From Ariolimax columbianus (lineage: Eukaryota; Mollusca; Gastropoda; Stylommatophora; Arionidae): DNA of 64,000 nucleotides. The translations under genes were made by a program, and so were the position numbers. Below, piece by piece: positions 11,237-22,879 of this stretch (position 1 is the first letter of the stretch; each line of letters begins with the position of its first letter). The notes beneath the pieces are model-generated. The model did no database searches and was not told the DNA's origin. It was given only the letters and a program-made list of their open reading frames with translations. The DNA lies in the NCBI GenBank assembly GCA_036924085.1, contig JAVGWX010000005.1:101367172-101431171 (forward strand), written 5' to 3'.

Positions 11237-11715
11237 TACCATTTGTGAATTCCTGCAGAAACTAAACAACACAACTTCTATGTAAAAACTGAATGAAAAG
11301 GCGGCGCCGAGTCGATTCAGAGATAAAGCAGCGCGTGGTAGCTGAAACGCATGGAAGGTCCTGGAAACATGACGAAATATGCCGAATGAGCGAACCACGT
11401 GTTGAATGTATTGATTCTGGTTATATTAGAAAAGGTCCAAAGCGCGGATCGTCGAAATGTAGGTGGATGCCCGTATACTTATGCCAACTCTTTGCTACCT
11501 GTGTCATACCTTGACCTTTTCTAAAGCACAAGAGAGGAAAACTACAACTTGTGAAATAAAACGTCTAAAACAAGTAATTTCCGAAATATCGACATTTTTG
11601 TGAGAGCTAGTCCTTGTGCTAAATACATAGGAAGACAGAAAAAGGGATGCCAGTCATCTCTTGAGAATACAACCTAATCAACTGTCGCTGCGTCTATATA
11701 TCTATCTATGTTCTT
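11237..11715. other. No gene recognised
   Basis: A short ORF at 11,293-11,514 is rich in basic residues but shows no known motif. Nothing else that I can support. Confidence 0.4.
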
Positions 11716-11719
11716 ATAT

Positions 11720-11932
11720 CTAAATACGGCGCATAAGGCAGAAACAAATGATATCCCGTTGTAACGGTGCGACGCCACTGTTTTTAGATCGTATATGGTG
11801 CTGAGGCCCATAGTTGAACCATGGCATAGCTGAACGCTCTCGGATGATTGTTCTTCTGAGTGTTTCCATGGGCCTCCCTTTTTTCCGAACGCCCCTAGGT
11901 GTCCATTCGACTGTCTGCAATGTTTTTTGTTT
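11720..11932 (-). pseudogene. Non-LTR retrotransposon C-terminal fragment
   Basis: A minus-strand frame reads 'EWTPRGVRKKGRPMETLRRT', which corresponds to the 'W.P.GKRKRGRP..TWRRT' motif at the end of many RTE/L2-like ORF2 proteins. It ends with 'CLMRRI', which corresponds to the usual 'ALC..RR'. A short TAGA-rich stretch follows near 11,690-11,712. Only about 65 codons survive. Confidence 0.7.
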
Positions 11933-12024
11933 TTTCGCTTAGATGTTTGCCTCACTAGTTTCTACTGGCGGAGGCGCGCCCTTTTCCACCCCAGACCGTA
12001 GTCCATTGGGCGATTTCAGGACGC

Positions 12025-12292
12025 ATGGGGGACGGCGTGGTTAAGTGGCACGGCTCACAACCAGAAGGTGCTAGGTTCGATCCCCATCACAGCACCGGCC
12101 GTTACCCCGGGGAAGCAAACCCTTAGAAAATGCAGGAGGAAGCAGACCCTTACATAAAATGCATGCTGAAGTCGGATGCACTGGGCTGACAGGCGCAAAA
12201 TAAAAACCACAGTGTAACGCACACACGCCTTGGGGAATAGATAAATAAGGCGAACGCAAAAAATAAATAAAAAAAATATCAGGACGCATAAA
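12025..12292 (+). repeat. tRNA-derived SINE, full-length-looking copy
   Basis: The head has a perfect A box, TGGTTAAGTGG (12,038-12,048), and a perfect B box, GGTTCGATCCC (12,074-12,084), spaced as in a tRNA promoter. The body contains a core domain at 12,165-12,200 (GCTGAAGTCGGATG, then TGGGCTGACAGGCGCAAA). The copy ends in an A-rich tail with TAAATAAA units near 12,260-12,282. A closely similar copy lies inverted at 28,172-28,428. Short ORFs on its minus strand are shadows. Confidence 0.88.
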
Positions 12293-12379
12293 CCAGTGCT
12301 TGGATGCATGTGTGCATCTGTATGTACCTATGCTAGTTTTGTGCGCCCTCAGAAGCTAGCCCAACCAAAGTGCAATGGA

Positions 12380-12745
12380 AGGGCTTTACCACGAGGGCGC
12401 GTGTGAAAGTTGTGCAAGGGTGTGACTGTAGGACAGAGTCAAATGAAACAGAGTGAGGTGAGAAGAGAGAGAAGGGAAGAGTGGCCCCCAGGGTGAGACC
12501 CTTCTCCTTCGACTGTCTGCAATGGCAGATGGTTGATGTTCATTATAAGGACATGTCCGATGTATGTCCATCGTTTTGTCCGGATGATGGTCGACACGTA
12601 TAGTTGGTTTGTCTCTGTTCTCGTCGAACCATTAGTTATGAACTGGTCCCAGCGTATATTCAATAATATTCTTGAACATTTATTTTCAAAGACATTTAGT
12701 TTGTTTTCCAGCGCTATTGTTGTCTTCCAGCTTTCACATCTTTAT
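12380..12745 (-). pseudogene. Non-LTR retrotransposon C-terminal region, decayed
   Basis: The minus strand shows the order 'SWKTTIALENKLNVFENKC' and 'RILLNIRWDQFITNG', then 'RTETNQLYVSTIIRTKRW' and 'YIGHVLIMN', then a worn 'GRRRRGRP'-like segment. This is the linker after RT, ending in the W-x-x-GH motif, of an RTE/L2-like ORF2. It is broken by at least two frame changes. Confidence 0.7.
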
Positions 12746-13163
12746 GTCAGGACTTAAATTAAAGTGTGCCAATAGCAAATTGTTAACTCATTACATGGCA
12801 CAGAACGGGTAGGAAGACTAACGTCTAGTCAGACAAAATAAACTGACCAGACATGTTAATCAGGGTCAGGCAAAAGCGTACTGGCCAAGACTCTCACATC
12901 GACTTCCTAATAGCCTTTCTTGGAAACGGGCTGTTTTCATGCCAGCCTGTCTAACGAGATGAGCGATCGACGTGATCCCCATAGTAGTGATTGACACGCA
13001 GATAAAGCCAAGCATAGCTCCACCTCCTGGAGTACATCGGCCAACCTTCATCACCACGCTCGGGATGCGAGGAAAGCTACGACAACCCGGCATTAAACGT
13101 CCTTTTCAGGGCGCACAAAAGAGTAACCTACACATTGTTGGCGTTATCAAACAACAACAACAT
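12746..13163. other. No gene recognised
   Basis: Unique-looking sequence leading into the 45-bp array. The plus-strand ORF that starts at 12,972 owes most of its length to the array. I see no motif. Confidence 0.4.
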
Positions 13164-15083
13164 GGCACGGGACAGACGGGAAAAGGACTGACTGGCACGG
13201 GACAGACGGGAAGAGCACTGACTGGCACGGGACAGACGGGAAGAGGACTGACTGGCACGGGACAGACTGGAAGAGGACTGACTGGCACGGGACAGACTGG
13301 AAGAGGACTGACTTGTCTAGTTTTGACTGGCACGGGACAGACTGGTAGAGACTGACTTGTCTAGTTTTGACTGGCACGGGACAGACTGGTAGATGACTGA
13401 CTTGTCTAGTTTTGACTGGCACGGGACAGACTGGTAGAGGACTGACCTGTCTAGTTTTGACTGGCACGGGACAGACTGGTAGAGGACTGACCTGTCCAGT
13501 TTTGACTGGCACGGGACAGACTGGAAGAGGACTGACTTGTCTAGTTTTGACTGGCACGGGACAGACTGAAAGAGGACTGACTTGTCTAGTTTTGACTGGT
13601 ACGGGACAGACTGGAAAAGGACTGACTTGTCTAGTTTTGACTGGCACGGGACAGACTGGAAGAGGACTGACTTGTCTAGTTTTGACTGGCACGGGACAGA
13701 CTGGAAGAGGACTGACTTGTCTAGTTTTGACTGGCACGGGACAGACTGGAAGAGGACTGACTTGTCTAGTTTTGACTGGCACGGGACAGACTGGTAGAGG
13801 ACTGACTTGTCTAGTTTTGACTTGCACGGGACAAGCTGGTAGAGGACTGACTTGTCTAGTTTTGACTGGCACGGGACAGACTGGAAGAGGACTGACTTGT
13901 CTAGTTTTGACTGGCACGGGACAGACTGGAAGAGGACTGACTTGTCTAGTTTTGACTTGCACGGGACAGGCTGCTAGAGGACTGACTTGTCTAGTTTTGA
14001 CTGGCACGGGACAGGCAGATAGAGGACTAACTTGTCTAGTTTTGACTGGCACGGGACCGACTGGAAGAGGACTGACTTGTCTAGTTTTGACTGGCACGGG
14101 AAAGACTGGTAGAGGACTGACTTGTCTAGTTTTGACTGGCACGGGAAGGACTGGTAGAGAACTGACTTGTCTATTTTTGACTGGCATGGGACTGACTGGT
14201 AGAGGACTGACTTGTCTAAGTTTGACTGGCACGGGACAGACTGGTAGAGGACTGACTTGTCTAAGTTTGACTGGCACGGGACAGACTGGTAGAGGACTGA
14301 CTTGTCTAGTTTTGACTTGCACGGGACAGGCTGGTAGAGGACTGACTTGTCTAGTTTTGACTGGCACGAGACAGACTGGAAGAGGACTGACTTGTCTAGT
14401 TTAGACTGGCACGGGACAGACTGGAAGAGGACTGACTTGTCTAGTTTTGACTGGCACGGGACAGACTGGTAGAGGACTGACTTGTCTAGTTTTGACTTGC
14501 ACGGGACAGGCTGGTAGAGGACTGACTTGTCTAGTTTTGACTGGCACGAGACAGACTGGAAGAGGACTGACTTGTCTAGTTTAGACTGGCACGGGACAGA
14601 CTGGAAGAGGACTGACTTGTCTAGTTTTGACTTGCACGGGACAGGCTGCTAGAGGACTGACTTGTCTAGTTTTGACTGGCACGGGACAGGCAGATAGAGG
14701 ACTAACTTGTCTAGTTTTGACTGGCACGGGACAGACTGGAAGAGGACTGACTTGTCTAGTTTTGACTGACACGGGACAGACTGGAAGAGGACTGACTTGT
14801 CTAGTTTTGACTGGCACGGGACAGACAGGTAGAGGACTGACTTGTCTAGTTTTGACTTGCACGGGACAGACTGGTAGATGACTGACTTGTCTAGTTTTGA
14901 CTGGCACGGGACAGGCAGATAGAGGACTGACTTGTCTAGTTTTGACTGGCACGGAACAGACTGGTAGAGGACTGACTTGTCTAGTTTTGACTGGCACGGG
15001 ACAGACTGGTAGAGGACTGACTTGTCTAGTTTTGACTGGCACGGGACAGACTGGAAGAGGACTGACTTGTCTAGTTTTGACTT
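13164..15083. repeat. 45-bp minisatellite with a 30-bp founder block
   Basis: The first five units (13,162-13,311) are 30 bases, ACTGGCACGGGACAGACNGG plus AAGAGGACTG. After that the unit is 45 bases because the 15-mer ACTTGTCTAGTTTTG is added. About 39 such units follow. Since 45 and 30 are both multiples of three, ORFs of up to 406 codons run on both strands, with the minus strand reading (PVKTRQVSPLPVCPV)n. I regard these as non-coding consequences of the period. Block duplications are visible: rare variants recur exactly 675 bases apart (13,971 and 14,646) and 180 bases apart (14,401 and 14,581). Confidence 0.95.
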
Positions 15084-15394
15084 AGCCCCTCCTCTTCTAC
15101 TATTGAATGTAATTGTTTTTTTCTTTATTCTTCTGGCTCATAGTTCTAACAGGATGGGTTGTCGGCACAATGTTCAACCACCTTTGGTCAACTCTCAGGA
15201 CATGGCTGGCAGATTAGAATGTTAATAAGATGTATTCCCATTTATGGTCCCGTCAATACGCGGGACTGATGATGTAAAAATATGTCATTCAAATGTGCCA
15301 TGCTGAAACCGTTTGCACATGGCCAAAAGGTGCAGATGCTGGAGTCTCCGTGCAAAACAGAAAATCTTTTTCAGGACGAACGACACAAAAACAA
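15084..15394. other. No gene recognised
   Basis: Non-repetitive spacer with no supported coding sequence or RNA. Confidence 0.45.
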
Positions 15395-15690
15395 GGAGAA
15401 TGGAGCCGAAGATGCAGTAGTGGATGAGCTGACAGCAGCCAGCGACTCATAGCTTGCTGCTTGCATCAGGATCAGCGAACCAGAGCTGACCAAGACCCTA
15501 TTCTGCTTCCAAATGGCGGCCCTGGAAACAGGCTGCACTAGTTTAGTCGGGCTAAGAGAATAGGGATCGCAGTAGGGAGACAAATCTGGTATCAAAACAC
15601 GCCAGCTGACATCGAATGTGTTGGGCCGAAAGAAGTAGATATCACTGTAAACTACTTCACAGCGTCCTGTTCAGGGCGTACACGCCGAAA
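15395..15690 (+). repeat. SINE-like element, family C, diverged copy
   Basis: Aligns with 51,771-52,165 and, inverted, with 33,160-33,530. Shared parts are GCAGCCAGCGACTCATAGCT, GCGAACCAGAGCTGNCCAAG, AACAGGCTGCA, then the core GAATGTGTTGGGCCGAAAG (about 15,613-15,631), then CACTGTAAACTACT and a TTCAGGGCG end. It is the most worn of the three copies and its tail is not clear. Confidence 0.65.
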
Positions 15691-15924
15691 ATGAAGAATC
15701 AGAAGAATACAAAAGACCAGACGGGATTTCATTACATTATTAGAGGAAATCAAAAGAAAGCCCACAACAAAAATGCAAACCAATTCCAATATAACCCCGT
15801 CCTTTTGTATGGCTGGCGCTGTGACGTGTGGAAGAAGGAAAATCACACATAAAAATGATAGACTTTCATCAACATGCACGAAATAGAGGGTTTAAGATGG
15901 TAGGGTAGAGTCACTAGTGGGAAG

Positions 15925-16205
15925 CTGTTGGAAACAAACGTACATATGTCTCTAGGACTTGAGATAAACAGAAAGCGTTATGGTTGGACAGGGCAAACAT
16001 TACAGAACGCTGCTGATAGCATTGCAAGACAGTCTCTGCTCTGGAATATCCGTGGTAAGAGAAGTAGAGACAGAGCTAAACACTCACGAAGAAGACAGCT
16101 TGCGACAAATATTAAGGTAACAGGAAAGAAGTGGGCATAGCTTGAAAGGATGTTACAGGTCAGGAAGACGGCCTGTAATTGTTGAAGGTCTATGCTCTAC
16201 ATAGA
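15925..16205 (+). pseudogene. Non-LTR retrotransposon C-terminal fragment
   Basis: The plus strand reads 'RYGWTGQTLQNAADSIARQS', then 'LLWNIRGKRSRDRAK', 'RRRQLATNIKVTGKKWA', then a TAG, then 'LERMLQVRKTACNC' and 'SMLYI'. This is the familiar 'WIGHTLR...ARQAL.W.PQGKRKRGRP..TWRR...W..LE..AQDR.RW' tail of RTE/L2-like ORF2. The Trp after GKKWA is followed by a stop where the family has a residue. Confidence 0.82.
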
Positions 16206-16608
16206 GATTCTACATTAGCTGATTCATTAATTCATAGTAGGGCTGATATTACATTAGTGTTAAACAATCTGGATGTGATACTTTTAGTTACATGTCCATG
16301 TTTTCCAGCAATACAGTAAAACAGTTGAGCAGTCTCAACTTATTTCTCCGAGAAAATGCCTAGTTCTATACAGCGCGAACAGAGTTGAAAGCTAGTCTGG
16401 TTTTGATAACCATGGTTATAAGATCTTGTCTATAAATTATAAATGTTACTTCACAATTAAGTTACATTGTCAAATTAATATAACATAACGACGATATGTA
16501 AAGAATTGAAACATTAAACAGACAAACGTGTGCAAGTCATCTGACACAACACACAGTCTAAGCGCTCTTTCGAAGACATTTTGTGAAATATGCTAATCTA
16601 ACAATAAT
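16206..16608. other. No gene recognised
   Basis: AT-rich spacer. No supported ORF or repeat. Confidence 0.45.
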
Positions 16609-16850
16609 ATAATGATGATGTAGAGACAAACCCTGAATGCTCCCCATGTACGCCGGAAGTCTGTAAGATGTAGGTCACCTTCTTCGCTCCATCTACGTTG
16701 GTTTCTCTCTTCTCAAAGAACTCTCCTCTGGAAGGGTGATAACTCCCAGTGCTTTGATGGAAAGTTTTCTTCTCGATCTTGAAGCTCTCACAGGAGTCTG
16801 ACAGCAGCAACATATCTTTCTCCGTGGAAACCATTTCGACAAATCTCTCA
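16609..16850 (-). CDS. Possible coding exon or gene fragment of unknown function
   Basis: A minus-strand frame of about 80 codons contains 'ERFVEMVSTEKDMLLLSDS', 'FKIEKKTFHQSTGSYHPS', 'RGEFFEKRETNVDGAKKV' and 'HGEHSGFVS'. Its composition is balanced and protein-like, unlike the low-complexity ORFs around it. An acceptor-like TTTCTGTTGGCGCAG lies upstream on the same strand (about 16,921-16,935), and there is a possible weak donor near 16,636. I recognise no domain. It could equally be chance. Confidence 0.25.
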
Positions 16851-17159
16851 AGATGTATTCACTTTCCAGGAAATGTACACGCACACATAGAATTGCAGTT
16901 TGGGAAATTTCGGTTTAATCTGCGCCAACAGAAACCAAATTTCACGCAGATGAAATCCGAATTCGTAAAACGTTAGAAATGTGTGACTGTCCTGAAGAAA
17001 TTTATACTTTATTTTCTGTAGTGGCGTTTAGTCGCAAATCAGAATGGTGCTAATCAGAATATAGCTAACACACATTTGCACAATGTCGTTGAAAGCTTGT
17101 AGCATGATCCTGCAGCTATTATTACAGAACGTACCGGTAACACGTTTCATCCCGATATA

Positions 17160-17685
17160 CGAGGGGTGTTCAAATGAAACCGGACCAAACTCCAATAAGT
17201 GAACATACGAATGATGCACACGATGACGTCACTTCTGGTGTAAATAGCACATACCAACGGTCAAGTTTGCAAAATTTCATTATCCCCCCGAAGGAGGACG
17301 CGAGTTAACGAAAGATCCCCCGAGAGCAGGTCAGACGCATTTTGTTGCGTTAACTCACGTCCTTCTTTAAAAATCATTGCCCAATTCTTCACTGTTGCCT
17401 TCGACAGACTTTTGTCTCCATACACTGCCTGCATTCTGTGGTGAATTTCAACTGGTCGACATCCTTCAGCTGTTAGAAACCGAATCACCACTCGCTGATC
17501 AACTCTGAATGGATTCTGTATTACACCTGCCATGTTTTCAACGGTCTGCTGAGGAAACTAAATCGGAGGATAATGACATTTTGTAAACTTGACGGTTGGT
17601 ATGTGTTGTTTTACACCAGAAGTGACGTCATCATGCGCATATTCTCTTATTGCAGTTTGGTCCGGTTTCTTTTGAACACCCCTCG
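17160..17685 (-). mobile_element. Mariner-derived non-autonomous element (MITE) with long inverted repeats
   Basis: A 526-bp element has terminal inverted repeats of about 120 bp (17,160-17,285 and 17,568-17,685). Each starts CGAGGGGTGTTCAAANGAAA and continues through CCGGACCAAACT and GACGTCACTTCTGGTGTAAA. The left flank is TA; the right flank reads CATA, consistent with a TA target duplication after one mutation. Between the repeats, a minus-strand ORF from 17,533 encodes the N-terminal helix-turn-helix of a mariner/SETMAR-type transposase ('RVVIRFLTAEGCRPVEIHHR', then 'VYGDKSLSKATVKNW'). The ORF then breaks at 'FKEGRE'. The DDD/E catalytic domain is deleted, so the element cannot move by itself. 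Confidence 0.9.
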
Positions 17686-18119
17686 CATATGTCAGGATTC
17701 TGCGAGAATAAATCTAGGTGACGTTTTGAAAGTAGTTGATATCCTGTCGATGACAGACATACTTGTACCTACTACTAGTTTTGTAAACACACAATACAAG
17801 TGATATGAAAGGCAGATCTCATATTGACACCAGATAACAGTCGCAATGAGAAAAGTTAACTGAAACTACCAGTACACGAGTGCTGTTATGGGCTTTAGAG
17901 CATGATTTCTGTTCATTGGTCAATCAATATACAGTGGTGACCCTATGTTTCGTAGGGGAAAATTCGAAAACCACATTTCAACACTACTATGTGGCCAAAA
18001 GAACACACAAGGGTAAAGAGCGACCCCAATGAAGACCGATGGATGGAGGGAAGGGGGAGAGCTAGAGAGAGATAGATTATATAACATAAACACTAACGCG
18101 TTATGGCTTACAACTAACA
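17686..18119. other. No gene recognised
   Basis: Spacer between the MITE and the 40-bp array. No feature I can support. Confidence 0.45.
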
Positions 18120-19785
18120 CAGCATTATTGATCAAAGAGAGGAACAACAACTAACACAGCACACTATGTCAAAGAGAGGAACAGCAACAAGCAACACAAC
18201 ACAGCTGGCCCAAGAGAGGAACAACAACAAGCAACACAACACAGTTGGCCCAAGAGAGGAACAACAACGAGTAACACAACACAGTTGGCCCAAGAGAGGA
18301 ACAACACCAAGGAACACAACACAGTTGGCCCAAGAGAGAAACAACAACAAGCAACACAACATAGTTGGCCTAAGAGAGGAACAACATCAAGGAACACAAC
18401 ATAGTTGGTCCAAGAGAGGAACAACACCAAGGAACACAACACAGTTGGCCCAAGAGAAGAACAACAACAACAGTTGGCCCAAGAGAGGAACAATAACAAG
18501 GAACACAGCACAGGTGGACCAGGAGAGCAACAATACCAAGGAACACAGTACAGTTGGACCAGGAGAGGAACAGCAACAAGCAACACAACACAGCTGGTCC
18601 AAGAGAAAAACAACAACAAGCAACACAACACAGTTGGCCCAAGAGAGGAACAGCAACAACAGTTGGCCCAAGAGCAGAACAACACCAAGGAACACATCAC
18701 AGTTGGGCCAAGAGAGAAACAACACCAAGGAACACATCACAGTTGGACCAAGAGAGAAACAACAAGGAACACAGAACAGGTGGACCAGGAGAGAAACAAC
18801 ACTAAGGAACACAGAACAGGTGGACCAGGAGAGGAACAACACTAAGGAAGGAACACAGCACAGTTGGCCCAAGAGAGGAACAACACCAAGGAACACAGAA
18901 CAGGTGGACCAGGAGAGAAACAACACTAAGGAACACAGAACAGGTGGACCAGGAGAGGAACAACACCAAGGAACACAGAACAGGTGGACCAGGAGAGGAA
19001 CATGTGGGCCAGGAGAGGAACAACACCAAGGAACACAGCACAGTTGGACCAGGAGAGAAACAACATCACGGAACACAACACAGTTGGCCCAAGAGAAGAA
19101 CAACACCAAGGAACACAACACAGTTGGCCCAAGAGAGGAACAACACCAAGGAACACAACACAGTTGGCCCAAGAGAGGAACAACACCAAGGAACACAACA
19201 CAGTTGGCCCAAGAGAGGAACAACACCAAGGAACACAACACAGTTGGCCCAAGAGAAGAACAACAACAACAGTTGGCCCAAGAGAGGAATAATACCAAGT
19301 AACACAACACAATTGGACCAAGAGAGGAACAACAACAAGGAACACAACACAGTTGGCCCAAGAGAGGAATAACACCAAGGAACACAACACAGTTGGCCCA
19401 AGAGAGGAACAACACAGTTGGCCCAAGAGAGGAACAACAACAAGGAACACAACACAGTTGGCCCAAGAGAGGAACAACACAGTTGGCCCAAGAGAGGAAC
19501 AGCAACAAGGAACACAACACAGTTGGCCCAAGAGAGGAACAACACAGTTGGCCCAAGAGAGGAACAACACCAAGGAACACAACACAGTTGGCCCAAGTCA
19601 GGAACAACAACAAGCAACACAACACAGTTGGCCCAAGAGAGGAACAACAAGGAACACAACACAGTTGGCCCAAGAGAGGAACAACACAGTTGGCCCAAGA
19701 GAGGAACAATACCAAGGAACACAACACAGTTGGCCCAAGAGAGGAACAACAAGCAACACAACACAGTTGGCCCAAGTCAGGAAGC
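18120..19785. repeat. 40-bp minisatellite, about 40 units, open in all frames
   Basis: The full unit is TTGGCCCAAGAGAGGAACAA plus CACCAAGGAACACAACACAG (for example 19,084, 19,124 and 19,164). Shorter variants lack the CACCAAGGAACACAACACAG half. Because 40 mod 3 is 1, one ORF passes through all three frames of the unit in 120 bases. No frame contains a stop on either strand, giving repeat ORFs up to 378 codons (plus) and 462 codons (minus). No start context, domain or non-repeat coding flank supports translation. Confidence 0.95.
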
Positions 19786-21390
19786 TTCAGTTACCAATAG
19801 GGTAGATCGATATATAACAGAAATCATGGGTGCGAAGACTAGCCTCAGGGTCTGGTGACCAATTCTGACCACGATCTCTCTGCACTTTCATGTTGTGCAC
19901 TGGGAAACATACTGTGTTACATCAGGGTGGATAACGAGTTGGGGATCAACACTGAACTGCACAGTGGTGATCCTGCTGTGAAGCCTTACACCGCATTACA
20001 GAGAGGAAAGACTCGTCTTCACCGTCTTCAGCCCACCAGGGGATTTAAGAGTCGTCTCCGCAAACAAGCTACCAGAGACAATTTATCAAGACTGAATAGA
20101 AGAACTCGCTTTAACTGAGATGTAAAGCACTGGCCTCACAAACGAAAACGCGAAACGGTGGGGTTAGGATTACCCCAGTTTCAAGGGAGATGGGATCAGC
20201 GCCTAGTTCTATTTTATATGGACGAAACTAACTCGGAGATCCAGTATACACGCCGTGCACGTAAAACAACCATTATCAGTTAAATCGATATAGGTTAACC
20301 GCTGTCCGAGCAACATTCTAAAAGTAATAAAAGTTATATTCAATACACATCCTACATTTCTCCAGGTCTAGTAAGCCGCAGTAAGTGAAAAACAATGTAC
20401 TACTGAGAGTCTTCGGCTACTTGACAGCAAGAACACACCTGCCAGATTGAATACTCGGATTTCACATGAAGAACTCAGTACGAACAACAACGACAATAAC
20501 AAACAACAGCGATCATACTACACGAGCTTATAATGTAATCCAAGCTACCAAACTAGAATCCCAGCTATACACTATAATCCAAGCTACCAACTAAACTCGA
20601 AGTTACCAACTGGAATCCCAGCTATACACTATAATCCAAGCTACCAACTAAACTCGAAGTTACCAACTAGAATCCCAGCTACCAACAACACGTCGCAGGA
20701 CACACAAAGAAAAACATTATCGATTTAAAAATAAATTAAACAACACGCCATTCCAATCGCACTACAACACACTTGATGTCAGAAAGGAAACTCCAAATCC
20801 TGGGGACGATTCCAACAATCTACACACACCTGGACTCAGGAGGTCCAAGAGAAAAACTACAGCTGTGAGTGTATAAGGTTCATCTCAGCAAATTCGGTAG
20901 AAAATTTAACAGCAAGTCTAAGTTATGGTGCAGTAGTGTAAGATTTACACACGAAGACCGGTTGACCGTCCGGGGTGCAAAATGACATCCGTAGGGACGT
21001 CTGCAAAGTACCAGGAGCTTAAATGACCACGGGATGTTGAGTACACAGTGACTTCACAGAACGGTAGAAAGTTTGAGGACAGGTCATATAATAGGCGGGA
21101 CTTGAGGTGATAGCGGTCAAGGTCGACGCGAGTGATAAGACAATAGTTGAAACGGGGTGATCAAGAAGGACACAGCAACGTGTGCAAAACGAGAGTTCAA
21201 AGGGTTGATTCCAATGTAATCAGATTGGCGTAGAGATTTAGAATAACCCTCTAGGGTAGAATGCTCTCCAACTAATTGCTCACCTGGTCATAGGCACAAG
21301 TCTTGCTGAGTGTGGACTACATTTCCTCGTTTCAAAGAGAGCTCTATGAATGACGGGCTGTTACTATATGACGTCACGCAAGCTTTTTTT
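19786..21390. other. No gene recognised; small tandem repeat near 20,530-20,690
   Basis: About 1.6 kb without supported genes. At 20,530-20,690 a unit of roughly 60 bases built from AATCCAAGCTACCAACTA and AATCCCAGCTATACACTAT occurs two to three times. Short ORFs have no recognisable motif. Confidence 0.5.
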
Positions 21391-21394
21391 TTAC

Positions 21395-21920
21395 CCCTCC
21401 CCCCCCCCCCCCCACAATTACTCTTCGTTCGGAAAAACCCAGAACGCCCCGTACTCTTTTGTTTCCTTTTTCTTTAATGTGCTATCACGCATTTCTTAAC
21501 CCAGCTTCCTTTTTAAAAAAAAACACATTTGTTACAGTCCCACTAACAATCAGTTGCAGAGAGAGAGATAGAGAGAGAGAGAGAGCGAATGGGAGAGAGA
21601 CAGAAAGAGAGATAGAGAGAGAGGGCGAGTGTCGCTTGAAAGCTCGATTGTTTCTTGTCGCATCAGTTATGGCATCATAGATCCGACATTGCGTCTAACC
21701 CCTGACCATAACCATTTATTTGAAGCATGTTTTCAGTACATCGCAATTACGATTTCAAAGCTATGGTTTAAATAATGATGTTGCTAGACGCGCGTGTAAA
21801 CATTTTCAGTCATCTTTCACATGCTTAGAAAGCTACACTGGTCCTATTATGTTCTACCCGCGTTCCACTCGGATGAAGTAACTTTTTTTGTGGGGGTGGG
21901 GTGGGGGTGGGGGCATACAT
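21395..21920. repeat. Low-complexity cluster: poly-C, (GA)n and a G-rich tract
   Basis: A C-tract of 17 or so bases lies near 21,396-21,413. GAGA runs occupy about 21,558-21,625. A G-rich stretch at about 21,892-21,915 (four or more runs of GGGGG or GGGG separated by T) could fold as a G-quadruplex. There is no coding sequence. Confidence 0.75.
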
Positions 21921-21944
21921 TTGTCTCTAAGGAGAGGAAGGTGG

Positions 21945-22832
21945 TGCTAGAGTAGCCGATAGGCATGGATGACGACTGTTCTAGAGTAGCTGATAGGCAT
22001 GGATGAGGACTGTTCTAGAGTAGCTGATAGGCATGGATGAGGACTGTTCTAGAGTAGCTGATAGGCATGGATGAGGACTGTTCTAGAGTAGCTGATAGGC
22101 ATGGATGAGGACTGTTCTAAAGTAGCCGATAGGCATGGATGAGGACTGTTCTAGAGTAGCTGATAGGCATGGATGAGGACTGTTCTAGAGTAGCTGATAG
22201 GCATGGATGAGGACTGTTCTAGAGTAGCTGATAGGCATGGATGAGGACTGTTCTAGAGTAGATGATAGGCATGGATGAGGACTGTTCTAAAGTAGCCGAT
22301 AGGCATGGATGAGGACTGTTCTAGAGTAGCTGATAGGCATGGATGACGACTGTTCTAGAGTAGCCGATAGGCATGGATGACGACTGTTCTAGAGTAGCTG
22401 ATAGGCATGGATGAGGACTGTTCTAGAGTAGCTGATAGGCATGGATGAGGACTGTTCTAGAGTAGCCGATAGGCATGGATGAGGACTGTTCTAGAGTAGC
22501 TGATAGGCATGGATGAGGACTGTTCTAGAGTAGCTGATAGGCATGGATGAGGACTGTTCTAGAGTAGCTGATAGGCATGGATGACGACTGTTCTAGAGTA
22601 GCTGATAGGCATGGATGAGGACTGTTCTAGAGTAGCTGATAGGCATGGATGAGGACTGTTCTAGAGTAGCCGATAGGCATGGATGAGGACTGTTCTAGAG
22701 GAGCTGATAGGCATGTATGAGGACTGTTCTAGAGGAGCTGATAGGCATGGATGAGGACTGTTCTAGAGTAGCTGATAGGCATGTATGAGGACTGTTCTAG
22801 AGGAGCTGATAGGCATGGATGACGACTGTTCT
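21945..22832. repeat. 34-bp minisatellite, about 26 copies
   Basis: The unit is CTAGAGTAGCTGATAGGCAT plus GGATGAGGACTGTT, with a strict 34-base period. Single-base variants (GCTGAT or GCCGAT, GAGGAC or GACGAC, GTAGC or GGAGC) are distributed in patches, as expected from unequal exchange. The copies are very uniform. Confidence 0.95.
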
Positions 22833-22879
22833 TCCTCAATTCAAACCTTGCCAGCTCCTGTGAAGCGTATCTTCAATAA

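Noticed and set aside
13147..14404. Long ORFs (406 codons minus, 330 codons plus) encoding Pro/Val/Cys- or Gly/Thr-rich repeats
   Set aside because: They lie wholly in the 45-bp minisatellite; a period divisible by three with a stop-free unit yields such ORFs on both strands without selection.
18166..19858. Repeat proteins of up to 462 codons (Cys/Leu-rich minus strand, Asn/Thr/Gln-rich plus strand)
   Set aside because: Explained by the stop-free 40-bp unit; there is no unique coding flank, signal peptide or start context.
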